Part shown: piece after piece, positions 24,999 through 32,998 of the stretch
Layout: the number at the start of each line of letters is the position of its first letter
Numbering within the stretch: position 1 is the first letter of the stretch
NCBI GenBank assembly: GCA_021780815.1
Contig: JAJXYC010000002.1
Coordinates: 139,550-203,549, forward strand
Direction: 5' to 3'
DNA from: Bacteroidota bacterium
Lineage (GTDB): Bacteria > Bacteroidota > Ignavibacteria > Kapaibacteriales > UBA2268
Length of the DNA stretch: 64,000 nucleotides
The notes under the pieces: generated by a model
Databases searched by the model: none
The model's input: only the letters and a program-made list of their open reading frames with translations
What the model was told of the DNA's origin: nothing
Position numbers and translations under genes: made by a program

Positions 24999-25280
24999 TT
25001 AGTAGCTTGCTATTCGGCATTCCATTTTATTATAGTCTTCTACTTCACGTTTTCCGCCATTAACTATTTCTACCATTTTCGTGACCTCACGAAAATGATA
25101 TTCTATTTTGTTTTTCAATGCAGCGAATTGCAAAGCAGTTGTTCGGAAATTCCGAATAACTGAATTTGTCACGCACTGCGTGGCGAATTGAAAAAGATTA
25201 GTGGTTGTTCGGAAAAACCGAACTACCTGAACTTGTCGGAATTTCCGACAGGTTACCATCATTCTTATTAATCCTTTCAT
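24999..25280 (-). CDS. small ORF built from palindromic cassettes between hsdM and rhuM
   Basis: 93 residues whose ATG overlaps the hsdM TGA by 4 bases, so it can be translated by coupling. I know no family for it. It is largely the translation of successive palindromes: VTCRKFRQV, VVRFFRTTT, FATQCVTNS, SVIRNFRTTA and HFREVTKM. The last part (REVTKMVEIVNGGKREVEDYN) resembles the RhuM segment VSKMETVVNRGFRGEVSEFIDFYN just downstream. It may be a non-functional by-product of a hairpin array rather than a true protein. Confidence 0.4.
   Translation of the reverse strand: MKGLIRMMVTCRKFRQVQVVRFFRTTTNLFQFATQCVTNSVIRNFRTTALQFAALKNKIEYHFREVTKMVEIVNGGKREVEDYNKMECRIASY
25074..25254. repeat. cluster of five palindromes upstream of rhuM
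   Basis: 25074-25097 CATTTTCGTGA/TCACGAAAATG (perfect 11); 25136-25162 CAGTTGTTCGGAA/TTCCGAATAACTG (13, one wobble); 25162-25190 imperfect, core CACGC/GCGTG; 25203-25227 GGTTGTTCGG/CCGAACTACC (10, one wobble); 25230-25254 AACTTGTCGGAA/TTCCGACAGGTT (12, one wobble). Five different stems in 180 bases. Confidence 0.88.
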
Positions 25281-26839
25281 GCAGAAACTCCTTCCAAGTC
25301 TGCTACAATTGCATCAATAGCCGTGCGAAGCTTATTTTGGCGTATTACAATTTCGGCAATATGGGCGTTAAGTTTTTCAATATCCACTTCCTCGGTTGTG
25401 TTTTCCTGCTCCACATAGCTACTCACGGCAATATTGTAGTCGTTTTCGGCTATGTCGCTGTTTGGTACAAGTCGGGCAAAATGGTCAATATCTTTACGTT
25501 CAACAAAGGCATTGAGAATCTTTTTTCGGTTTGGCTCGGACAGTTTGTTTTTGTTGCCACCACGCACAAACTCGGTTGAGGCATCAATAAACAGTGTGGC
25601 GTTGTCTTTTTTGCTCTTTTTGAGTACAATAACACAAGTTGCGATACCAGTACCAAAAAACAAATCAGGTGGTAATTGGATTACAGTATCCACATAGTTG
25701 TTATCAATCAAATATTTGCGAATTTTCTGTTCTGCACCGCTGCGATATAGCACACCGGGAAACTCAACAATGGCTGCTGTACCGGAAGTAGAGAGCCACG
25801 AAAGCATGTGCATGGTAAATGCGAGGTCGGCTTTACTCTTTGGAGCAAGCACACCTGCTGGCGAAAAACGAGAGTCGTTAATCAAAAGCGGATTAGCATC
25901 GCCTTCCCACTTTATGGAATAAGGAGGATTTGAAACAATACAATCGAAAGGCTCATCGTCCCAATGTTTGGGTTCGGTAAGCGTGTCGCCGTGGGCAATA
26001 TCAAACTTTTCGTAATTAATATCGTGCAAAAACATATTAATACGGCAAAGGTTGTAGGTGGTAATGTTAATTTCCTGACCATAAAAGCCCTGCCGAACAT
26101 TTTCTTTACCTAATACTTTGGCAAACTTTAACAACATTGAACCAGAACCACATGCAGGGTCATAAACTTTGTTCACCTGTTTTTTGCCTACTACGGTCAT
26201 TTCGGCAAGTAATTCTGAGACTTCCTGCGGTGTAAAAAATTCGCCTCCTGATTTACCTGCATTGCTGGCGTACATAGTCATTAAAAACTCGTAAGCATCG
26301 CCAAAAAGGTCGTTGGTGTTGTCCTGATAATCGCCCAACTCCAAGCCCCCGATTGAGTCTATAATTTTAACTAAAGTTTCATTTCGTCTTTGTACTGTAG
26401 CCCCCAGCTTGTTACTGTTAACATCAATATCGTCAAACAAGCCCTTTAAATCGGGTTCGCTTTCAGTGCCTTTGGCAGAGTTTTCAATATTTTTAAAAAC
26501 AGTACTCAATGTTTCATTGAGATTTGCATCATTCTTGGCTCTGTTCCGTACATTCACAAATAGCTCCGAAGGCAAAATATAAAAGCCTTTTTCTTTTACA
26601 GTATCGGCTCTTCCAAATTCAGCATCTAAATCGGAAATTTTGGTATAATCAAAATTTTTGTTGCCTGTACGCTGTTCTTCTTTATTGATATATGAGGTAA
26701 GGTTTTCAGAAATAAACCTGTAGAACAACATGCCCAGTACGTATGATTTAAAATCCCAACCGTCAACACTGCCTCGTAAATCATTAGCTATTTGCCAAAT
26801 GGTACGGTGAAGTTCTTCCCGTTCTTGTTCTTTTGTCAT
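25277..26839 (-). CDS. hsdM: type I restriction enzyme, M (methyltransferase) subunit
   Basis: 520 residues. N-terminal helical domain (LRGSVDGWDFKSYVLGMLFYRFIS), then an N6-adenine methyltransferase with VYDPACGSGSMLLKFA (motif I, about residue 230) and the catalytic NPPYSIKW (motif IV, about 305), preceded by FFTPQEVSELLAEM. It methylates the HsdS-defined target and, with HsdR, forms the restriction complex. It is the first gene of the minus-strand hsd operon; upstream DNA returns to AT-rich, which marks the island edge. Confidence 0.95.
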   Translation of the reverse strand: MTKEQEREELHRTIWQIANDLRGSVDGWDFKSYVLGMLFYRFISENLTSYINKEEQRTGNKNFDYTKISDLDAEFGRADTVKEKGFYILPSELFVNVRNRAKNDANLNETLSTVFKNIENSAKGTESEPDLKGLFDDIDVNSNKLGATVQRRNETLVKIIDSIGGLELGDYQDNTNDLFGDAYEFLMTMYASNAGKSGGEFFTPQEVSELLAEMTVVGKKQVNKVYDPACGSGSMLLKFAKVLGKENVRQGFYGQEINITTYNLCRINMFLHDINYEKFDIAHGDTLTEPKHWDDEPFDCIVSNPPYSIKWEGDANPLLINDSRFSPAGVLAPKSKADLAFTMHMLSWLSTSGTAAIVEFPGVLYRSGAEQKIRKYLIDNNYVDTVIQLPPDLFFGTGIATCVIVLKKSKKDNATLFIDASTEFVRGGNKNKLSEPNRKKILNAFVERKDIDHFARLVPNSDIAENDYNIAVSSYVEQENTTEEVDIEKLNAHIAEIVIRQNKLRTAIDAIVADLEGVSA

Positions 26840-27063
26840 TATAAACTAATATTTTATTTATTCTTAATTAAATTCTAATTGTATTTTTTTATGATTAACC
26901 ACGATTATTTTTTTGTTACTTATTATAATAGGCTAATTTATTTATGAATTTTTTATAAATAAAAAATATAAAATATAAATTACAAAATTTATCAATTTTA
27001 ACAAAAATTATCAATTAGTTTTTATGTCTTTATACTTAAAAAAAAAAGCATGAACAACAAACA
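26840..27063. other. AT-rich spacer at the edge of the hsd island
   Basis: About 220 bases with no ORF or clear motif, containing the hsdM promoter region. Composition drops sharply from the hsd genes. Confidence 0.4.
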
Positions 27064-27094
27064 AAAAGAGGCTGTCTTTTCAGGCAACCTCTTA
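27064..27094 (-). terminator. terminator of the carbamoyl-phosphate cluster
   Basis: On the minus strand AAGAGGTTGCCTG...CAGCCTCTT pairs and is followed by TTTTTGT, about 20 bases after the last stop of the cluster. Confidence 0.7.
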
Positions 27095-27115
27095 AAAAAA
27101 AGACAATTAATTTGA

Positions 27116-28438
27116 TTATATCTTTTTCAAAAAGTCATTTACATAATCTTTAACATCAGGTTTCCCTATTTCTGATAGCTCATAATAAACACGTGTAGCA
27201 GGTTTATCAATTTTAATGAAGCGAGCAAGGTTAATAGGAGTACCAATCACAACGCTATCGCATTCAACAGAATTAATAGTTTTTTCCAAATCTCTCATTT
27301 GTTGGTCGCTATAACCCATAGCCGGGAGCAAAGTGCCGATGTATGGATATTTTTCGAAAGTTTCAGAAATTTTACCAATAGTCCAAGGTCTTGGATCGAT
27401 AAGAGAAGCGGCACCAAAACGTTGAGCGGCAACCACAGCTGCCCCGATTTGCATTTCGCCATGTGTTAAAGTTGGACCATCTTCAATAGCAAGAACATTT
27501 TTACCTAAAATCATTTCAGGATTATCTACCATTAAAGCAGAAGCGGCAAGAATAATTTTTGCATGAGGATTATAAGTTCTTACATTATTCAAAACTTCTT
27601 CAATATCTTCTGGATAAGCGGAATCTATTTTATTAACAACAACAATATCCGCAGTACGGAGATTAACTTCACCGGGATAATATCCGATTTCGTGTCCTGG
27701 TCTTAAAGGGTCCACTACAACGATTGATAAATCAGGCTTATAAAATGACATATCATTATTTCCACCGTCCCAAACAATAACATCGGCTTCTTTTTCAGCT
27801 TCCCTAACGATTGCTTCATAATCAACACCAGCATAGATAATGCTACCCATTTCTATATGTGGTTCATATTCTTCCATTTCTTCAATTGTGCATTTATGTT
27901 TATGTAAATCTTCGATTGTAGCAAAGCGTTGTACTTTTTGAGCAACTAGATCACCATAAGGCATCGGGTGACGGATAGAAGCAACTTTTTTCCCAGCGGC
28001 AACTAAAGCACGAACCACAGCACGAGTTGTCTGACTTTTTCCACAACCAGTTCTAACAGCAGTAACAGAAATAACAGGTTTAGTAGATTTAATCATTGTA
28101 GGTTCAGCACCCATCATAGAAAATTTAGCACCTGCCGCCATAACTTTTGAACCAATGTGCATTACAGTATCATAAGGCAAATCGCTATATGACAAAACAC
28201 ACTCGTCAATTTTGTGTTCTTGAATAAGCTTTGTCAAATCTTTTTCGTCGTAGATTGGAATTCCATTTGGGTAAAGTTCACCAGCAAGTTCAGTTGGATA
28301 TTTACGACCTGCAATATCAGGAATTTGAGCGGCAGTAAAAGCAACAACTTCATAATTTGGATTATTTCTGTATGTTGTGTTGAAGTTGTGAAAATCACGA
28401 CCTGCGGCACCAATAATAATAATTTTTGTTTTAGACAT
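27116..28438 (-). CDS. cyclic 2,3-diphosphoglycerate synthetase-like P-loop GTPase
   Basis: 440 residues. IIIIGAAGRDFHNFN is a Rossmann-like start, TAVRTGCGKSQTTRA near residue 131 is the P-loop, VIVWDGGNNDMSF a Walker-B-like strand and VVVNKIDSA an NKxD base-recognition motif. The family is named after archaeal cyclic-2,3-diphosphoglycerate synthetase, but bacteria carrying it seldom make that solute. Here it is the last gene of a run encoding ornithine and carbamoyl-phosphate enzymes, which suggests a role linked to that chemistry. Family assignment is firm; function is open. Confidence 0.85.
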   Translation of the reverse strand: MSKTKIIIIGAAGRDFHNFNTTYRNNPNYEVVAFTAAQIPDIAGRKYPTELAGELYPNGIPIYDEKDLTKLIQEHKIDECVLSYSDLPYDTVMHIGSKVMAAGAKFSMMGAEPTMIKSTKPVISVTAVRTGCGKSQTTRAVVRALVAAGKKVASIRHPMPYGDLVAQKVQRFATIEDLHKHKCTIEEMEEYEPHIEMGSIIYAGVDYEAIVREAEKEADVIVWDGGNNDMSFYKPDLSIVVVDPLRPGHEIGYYPGEVNLRTADIVVVNKIDSAYPEDIEEVLNNVRTYNPHAKIILAASALMVDNPEMILGKNVLAIEDGPTLTHGEMQIGAAVVAAQRFGAASLIDPRPWTIGKISETFEKYPYIGTLLPAMGYSDQQMRDLEKTINSVECDSVVIGTPINLARFIKIDKPATRVYYELSEIGKPDVKDYVNDFLKKI

Positions 28439-28474
28439 AATATTTGTTCCTTTTAATTTAAATAAAAAATATAA

Positions 28475-29680
28475 TTAGTCAATAGGTTTAACATTTTTAA
28501 AAACTTTTTTTACTCTTTCGATCGCCCAATCAATCTCTTCTTTTGTGATGATTAAAGGTGGAGCAAAACGAATAGTATGAACGTGTGTTTCTTTGCACAG
28601 TAGACCTTCTTCTTTTAAAGCTTCAGTGAAAGGACGAGCAGTAGTATTTAATTCTAACCCAATCCAAAGCCCAGCACCACGTACTTCTTTAAATAAAGGA
28701 CTACCAATTGCTTTTAATTTTTCGACGAAATAATTTCCATTTTCAAAAGATTTTTGTGGTAAATTTTCTTCTTCAATAACTTCCAATGAAGCAATAGCCA
28801 CCGCAGCTGCTAATGGGTTTCCTCCAAAAGTAGAGCCGTGAGTTCCCGGTTGGAATACATCTAAAATTTTACTATCTGCTAAAATTCCCGAAATAGGATA
28901 AAATCCGCCACCTAATGCTTTTCCAACAATAACAACATCAGGTCTAACTTCTTCATAATAATGAGCGAACAATTTTCCGCTTCTTCCTAATCCAGATTGA
29001 ATTTCATCGCAAATAAATAGAATATTTTTTTTACGGCAAATTTGTTCAATCCCTTTTAAAAATCCTTTTGGCGGGACAATAATGCCTGCTTCACCTTGAA
29101 TAGGTTCAATTAATATTGCCGCAGTGTTATTTGTAATTTTTGCTTTAAAATCTTCTAAATCACCGTATCTTGCTATCTTGAAACCCGGCGTAAATGGTCC
29201 ATAATTTGCATAAGCATCAGGATCGGTAGAAAAGCTTACAATTGTTGTGGTTCTTCCATGGAAGTTTTCACTTGCCACAATAATTTCAGCTTGATTTTCA
29301 GGAATTCCTTTAATTTGATAACCCCATTTACGTGCAGTTTTAATAGCAGTTTCAACTGCTTCTGCACCAGTGTTCATTGGTAAAAATTTTTCATAGCCTG
29401 TCATATCGTGTAATTTTTGATATAATAAAGGCAAAACATTGTTGCGAAATGCACGACTTGTAAGTGTTAATTTTTGAGACTGGTCAATGAGTGCTTTGTG
29501 AATCTTTGGATGCCTATGTCCTTGATTGACAGCAGAATATGCCGAAAGGAAATCTAAATATTTTTTCCCATCGATATCCCATACCCAAACACCTTCCGCT
29601 TTTTCAATTACGACATCTAATGGATGGTAATTGTGAGCTCCTAATTTGTTCTCTAATTCAATAAATTCAGTTGTGTTCAT
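28475..29680 (-). CDS. rocD: ornithine aminotransferase
   Basis: Class III PLP aminotransferase, 401 residues. YHPLDVVIEKAEGVWVWDIDGKKYLDFLSAYSAVNQGH is typical of ornithine delta-aminotransferase; ILFICDEIQSGLGRSGK gives the PLP-ring Asp/Glu block and VGKALGGGFYPIS the Schiff-base Lys near residue 253; THGSTFGGNPLAAAVA is the phosphate-binding loop. It converts ornithine and 2-oxoglutarate to glutamate semialdehyde and glutamate. Lying beside ornithine carbamoyltransferase and carbamate kinase, it probably takes the ornithine they release. Confidence 0.9.
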   Translation of the reverse strand: MNTTEFIELENKLGAHNYHPLDVVIEKAEGVWVWDIDGKKYLDFLSAYSAVNQGHRHPKIHKALIDQSQKLTLTSRAFRNNVLPLLYQKLHDMTGYEKFLPMNTGAEAVETAIKTARKWGYQIKGIPENQAEIIVASENFHGRTTTIVSFSTDPDAYANYGPFTPGFKIARYGDLEDFKAKITNNTAAILIEPIQGEAGIIVPPKGFLKGIEQICRKKNILFICDEIQSGLGRSGKLFAHYYEEVRPDVVIVGKALGGGFYPISGILADSKILDVFQPGTHGSTFGGNPLAAAVAIASLEVIEEENLPQKSFENGNYFVEKLKAIGSPLFKEVRGAGLWIGLELNTTARPFTEALKEEGLLCKETHVHTIRFAPPLIITKEEIDWAIERVKKVFKNVKPID

Positions 29681-29730
29681 TTTTTTTATATATTAAATTT
29701 AAAAATCGTATTTAATTATTAATAATTAAT

Positions 29731-30648
29731 TTATTCATTTTCAAAAAGCATAGTAAGTAAAGCCATTCTAACATAAAGTCCATTTTCAGCTTGTCGGAAA
29801 TATGCCGCTCTTGGGTCTAAATCGACTTCGGGAGAAATTTCAATTGAGCGAGGCAACGGGTGCATTATTAAAGCCTCTTTTTTTAATTTTTTTAAAACAG
29901 AAGGACCAACGTTAAAATCATCGAAGTTAATATTTTTAGATTTCAATCTTGCTCTATCAATTCGCGTCATATAAAGCACATCAATATTTTTCAAAACATT
30001 TTGAGTTGAATTTAATATTTCATAACTAATATTATGCTCATTAAGATGCTCTAAAATATCGTTTTTGATTTGTAATTCTTCGGGAGCAATAAAATAAAGT
30101 TTTACTCTATCAAATTTGCTTAGAAGGTAAGCAAGAGAGCGAGTAGTTCGACCGTTATCCAAAGCACCAATAAAAGCAACAGAAAGTCCATCAATAGAAT
30201 GGCATTCATTATTGATTGTATATAAATCAAGTAAAGCTTGGGTAGGATGTTGCCCACCACTGCCATCACCAGCATTGATTATCGGAACAGAAGAAACAGA
30301 AGCGGCACGTTTTGCACCACCTTCTTCAATGTGCCGCAATACAATTACATCACAATAGTTTCCTATAATTTTAATAGTATCTTCTAATCTTTCATCTTTG
30401 ATTTCAGAGGAAAATTCACTTGCTTGTTCAGTGGAAAGTATTTTTCCCCCAAGCCTATACATAGCCGATTCAAATGAAAATCTTGTCCGAGTTGATGGTG
30501 CATAAAACAGAGAAGCTAATATTTTATTTTGATAATCTAATGTACCACCTCGTTGAACAATTTTTTTCATCATATTGGCTCTTTCAAAAAGTGCCATTAA
30601 TCTTGGAACTTTAAATTGTTGGGATTCAATTATATGTTTTAAATCCAT
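29731..30648 (-). CDS. pyrB: aspartate carbamoyltransferase catalytic chain
   Basis: 305 residues. YAPSTRTRFSFESAMYRLGG near residue 53 is the carbamoyl-phosphate site, EIKDERLEDTIKII corresponds to the KGESLEDT loop of ATCase, GDGSGGQHPTQALLDLYTI binds carbamoyl phosphate, and the MHPLPR turn is retained. These favour aspartate over ornithine as second substrate. It forms N-carbamoylaspartate, the first committed step of pyrimidine synthesis. No pyrI or pyrC is adjacent; instead it sits with carbamate kinase, so it may also run in the phosphorolytic direction. A distinct substrate cannot be excluded. Confidence 0.82.
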   Translation of the reverse strand: MDLKHIIESQQFKVPRLMALFERANMMKKIVQRGGTLDYQNKILASLFYAPSTRTRFSFESAMYRLGGKILSTEQASEFSSEIKDERLEDTIKIIGNYCDVIVLRHIEEGGAKRAASVSSVPIINAGDGSGGQHPTQALLDLYTINNECHSIDGLSVAFIGALDNGRTTRSLAYLLSKFDRVKLYFIAPEELQIKNDILEHLNEHNISYEILNSTQNVLKNIDVLYMTRIDRARLKSKNINFDDFNVGPSVLKKLKKEALIMHPLPRSIEISPEVDLDPRAAYFRQAENGLYVRMALLTMLFENE

Positions 30649-30657
30649 AGTTAAACC

Positions 30658-31623
30658 TTAATTAAAATTTTTTTTCATATTATCAGGGATAATTGTAGTC
30701 CCAGCTTTTCCTATAATTGCATCTGGCAAATACTCAAATGTTGTAATTATTGCCTTATTATGGCTTTGCTCAACAAAACGAATCACAGCTTCAATTTTTG
30801 GTCCCATATTTCCTGGTGGAAAATGCCCTTGATTATAGTATTCTTTAATTTCAGATAAAGTAACTAATTCAAGCCCTTGTTGGTTTTCTTTTTTGTAGTT
30901 TAGATAAACTTTATCAGCATCAGTGCTAATTACAAACATATCCACTTTCATAACAGTTGCAAGTAGAGCGGAAGAGCGGTCTTTATCAATAACAGCTTCG
31001 CTACCTATGATAGAACCATTTTCCTTTTTAATTACCGGAATACCACCGCCACCAAGTGCAATAGTTAAAATACCCATATCAATAATTTTTCCAATTAAAT
31101 CAACACCCAGAATTTCCTTTGGTTCAGGTGAAGGAACAACTCGTCTCCAACCACGAGCGGCATCTTCAACAACTTGCCAACCAAGATTTTTTTTCTTATC
31201 CATCGCCACTTTGCGTGTATAAAAAGGTCCAATTGGCTTGGTTGGATTTTTAAAAGCAATATCATTTTCATCAACTACTACCATAGTGAGAAGTGTCATT
31301 ACTTCACTTTTTATATTTTCCTGTATAAAAGCATCATTAAAAGCACGTTGTAAAATATAACCAATTTCACTTTGGGTTGTTGCAACACACATATCCAGAG
31401 GATGAGTATAGACTTCATTAGAAGCACGTTCAGAACGAATCAAAGCTGCACCAGATTGTGGACCGTTGCCATGTGTTACTATAATTTCCCAGCCATTTTT
31501 CAACATTTTAGAGATTGAAAGAGCAGTAGAAAAAGCATTTTCATATTGCTCTTCAATTGTTCCACGTTGTCCAGCTCTAATTAAAGAATTGCCACCGATT
31601 GCTATTAATGCTTTCTTGGACAC
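30658..31623 (-). CDS. arcC: carbamate kinase
   Basis: 321 residues, amino-acid-kinase fold. ALIAIGGNSLIRAGQRGTIEEQ is the N-terminal substrate loop; VTHGNGPQSG, ALGGGGIPVI, VIDKDRSSALLATVMKVDMFVISTDADKVYLNY and GNMGPKIEAVIRFVE are the remaining family blocks. It transfers phosphate from carbamoyl phosphate to ADP. It is 12 bases downstream of the ornithine carbamoyltransferase gene. No arginine deiminase is present, so the citrulline or carbamoyl source must come from elsewhere. Confidence 0.93.
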   Translation of the reverse strand: MSKKALIAIGGNSLIRAGQRGTIEEQYENAFSTALSISKMLKNGWEIIVTHGNGPQSGAALIRSERASNEVYTHPLDMCVATTQSEIGYILQRAFNDAFIQENIKSEVMTLLTMVVVDENDIAFKNPTKPIGPFYTRKVAMDKKKNLGWQVVEDAARGWRRVVPSPEPKEILGVDLIGKIIDMGILTIALGGGGIPVIKKENGSIIGSEAVIDKDRSSALLATVMKVDMFVISTDADKVYLNYKKENQQGLELVTLSEIKEYYNQGHFPPGNMGPKIEAVIRFVEQSHNKAIITTFEYLPDAIIGKAGTTIIPDNMKKNFN

Positions 31624-31635
31624 AAGAACTCTCCA

Positions 31636-32553
31636 TTATTTCATTAATTTATACATAACTGCTTTTTGAGCATGTAATCTATTTTCTGCCTCATCAAATA
31701 CAACAGAATTTGGCGAATCAATTACTGAATCAGTTACTTCATCTCCACGGTGCGCTGGCAAACAATGCATAAACAATGTGTCATCTTTTGCATAACTCAT
31801 TAATTCTGAATTTACTTGATATGGTTTGAAAATTTGTTTTCTTTTATCTGTTTCTGATTCTTGACCCATAGAAGCCCAAACGTCGGTATAGATAACATCT
31901 GCATTCTTTACTGCCTCTTGAGGATTATGAACCACTTCAATTTTTGCACCTGTTTTTTTTGCATCTTCGTTAGCATTTTGCCATACAATCAAATTAGGTT
32001 CAAACCCTTTGGGTGTAGAAATTGTTACATTTACTCCTAATCTTGCGCCTGCATACATCAAAGAATGTGCAACATTATTCCCATCACCAACATAAACTAA
32101 TTTAATTGAATTATCAAGTTTGCCTTTATGTTCTAACACTGTAAGGTAATCTGCCATTGCTTGGCAAGGATGTAATAAATCTGTTAAACCATTGATAATT
32201 GGTATCTTTGCATATTTTGCCATATCTTCAACAATTTGATGTGCAAATGTTCTTATCATAATGCCTTGTACCATCCTTTCTAAATTCTTTGCAACATCAT
32301 AAACAGATTCTCGTTTGCCAAGACTTATTTCATTTGGCGATAAATAAAGTGAATATCCCCCTAATTGCTGAATACCTACATCAAAAGATGTTCTTGTGCG
32401 TAATGAAGGTTTTTCAAAAATTAAAGCAAGTGTTTGACCTTTTAATACTTCTGAATATTTCAATCGGTCTTTTTTCATATCTTTTGCTATTTCAAAAGAT
32501 TCAAGAATTTCTTCACGTGTAAAATCACGAACTGAGAGAAAATCTCTTTTCAT
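31636..32553 (-). CDS. argF: ornithine carbamoyltransferase
   Basis: 305 residues. FEKPSLRTRTSFDVGIQQLGG is the carbamoyl-phosphate loop in the SLRTR variant, DLLHPCQAMADYLTV the HPxQ block, and MHCLPAHRGDEV the ornithine-specific C-terminal motif that separates OTC from ATCase. It interconverts ornithine plus carbamoyl phosphate and citrulline; with carbamate kinase next door, the catabolic (arcB-like) direction is plausible. It is the first gene of the five-gene cluster. Confidence 0.92.
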   Translation of the reverse strand: MKRDFLSVRDFTREEILESFEIAKDMKKDRLKYSEVLKGQTLALIFEKPSLRTRTSFDVGIQQLGGYSLYLSPNEISLGKRESVYDVAKNLERMVQGIMIRTFAHQIVEDMAKYAKIPIINGLTDLLHPCQAMADYLTVLEHKGKLDNSIKLVYVGDGNNVAHSLMYAGARLGVNVTISTPKGFEPNLIVWQNANEDAKKTGAKIEVVHNPQEAVKNADVIYTDVWASMGQESETDKRKQIFKPYQVNSELMSYAKDDTLFMHCLPAHRGDEVTDSVIDSPNSVVFDEAENRLHAQKAVMYKLMK

Positions 32554-32698
32554 ATTTACTCCTGTTGTTTTATTGTTTTATTTTTTTATTTATTTATTTA
32601 CAATATTAACATTTCATTCTTCTTCGGATTTCTTTAATATTAATTTTTAAATACTATTTTAAAAGAAGAAATTATATTGGGGCATCGGTTGTGTAGTG

Positions 32699-32810
32699 TT
32701 TAAATTTGAATATTTTTTGCGCACGATTTTTAGGTAAATTTAGCACATACTTTGCTATGTGCTGTTGATTTTTTTTGGCAATATTTTTATGTGATATTTT
32801 CAAATTTAAA
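32699..32810. repeat. 112-bp inverted-repeat element with hairpin core
   Basis: Terminal arms TTTAAATTTGAA (32699-32710) and TTCAAATTTAAA (32799-32810) are perfect 12-base inverted repeats; in the centre AGCACATA-CTTTGC-TATGTGCT forms a second perfect stem (32742-32763). No credible ORF is inside. It lies in the 445-base gap between argF and the HAD-UbiA gene and may be a miniature mobile element or a structured RNA. Confidence 0.65.
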
Positions 32811-32998
32811 AAATAATGGTTGTATCCAATATTCAAAATTAGCAAATCTTTTTGAAATAACAAAAATTAAAAATTTAAAAGACAATTTTCTTTTAACAAA
32901 TAATTTAATTAATTAAAGAATGGGAGGAAATCTTTTAATTCATTAATTATGATTCTTTCAATGTTATTTCTTAAATTAGTAAATTAAAGAAATCATAA

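Noticed and set aside
30923..31222. 99-codon plus-strand ORF
   Set aside because: Antisense shadow of carbamate kinase.
32672..32863. 63-codon minus-strand ORF in the gap before the HAD-UbiA gene
   Set aside because: It is a read-through of the inverted-repeat element.
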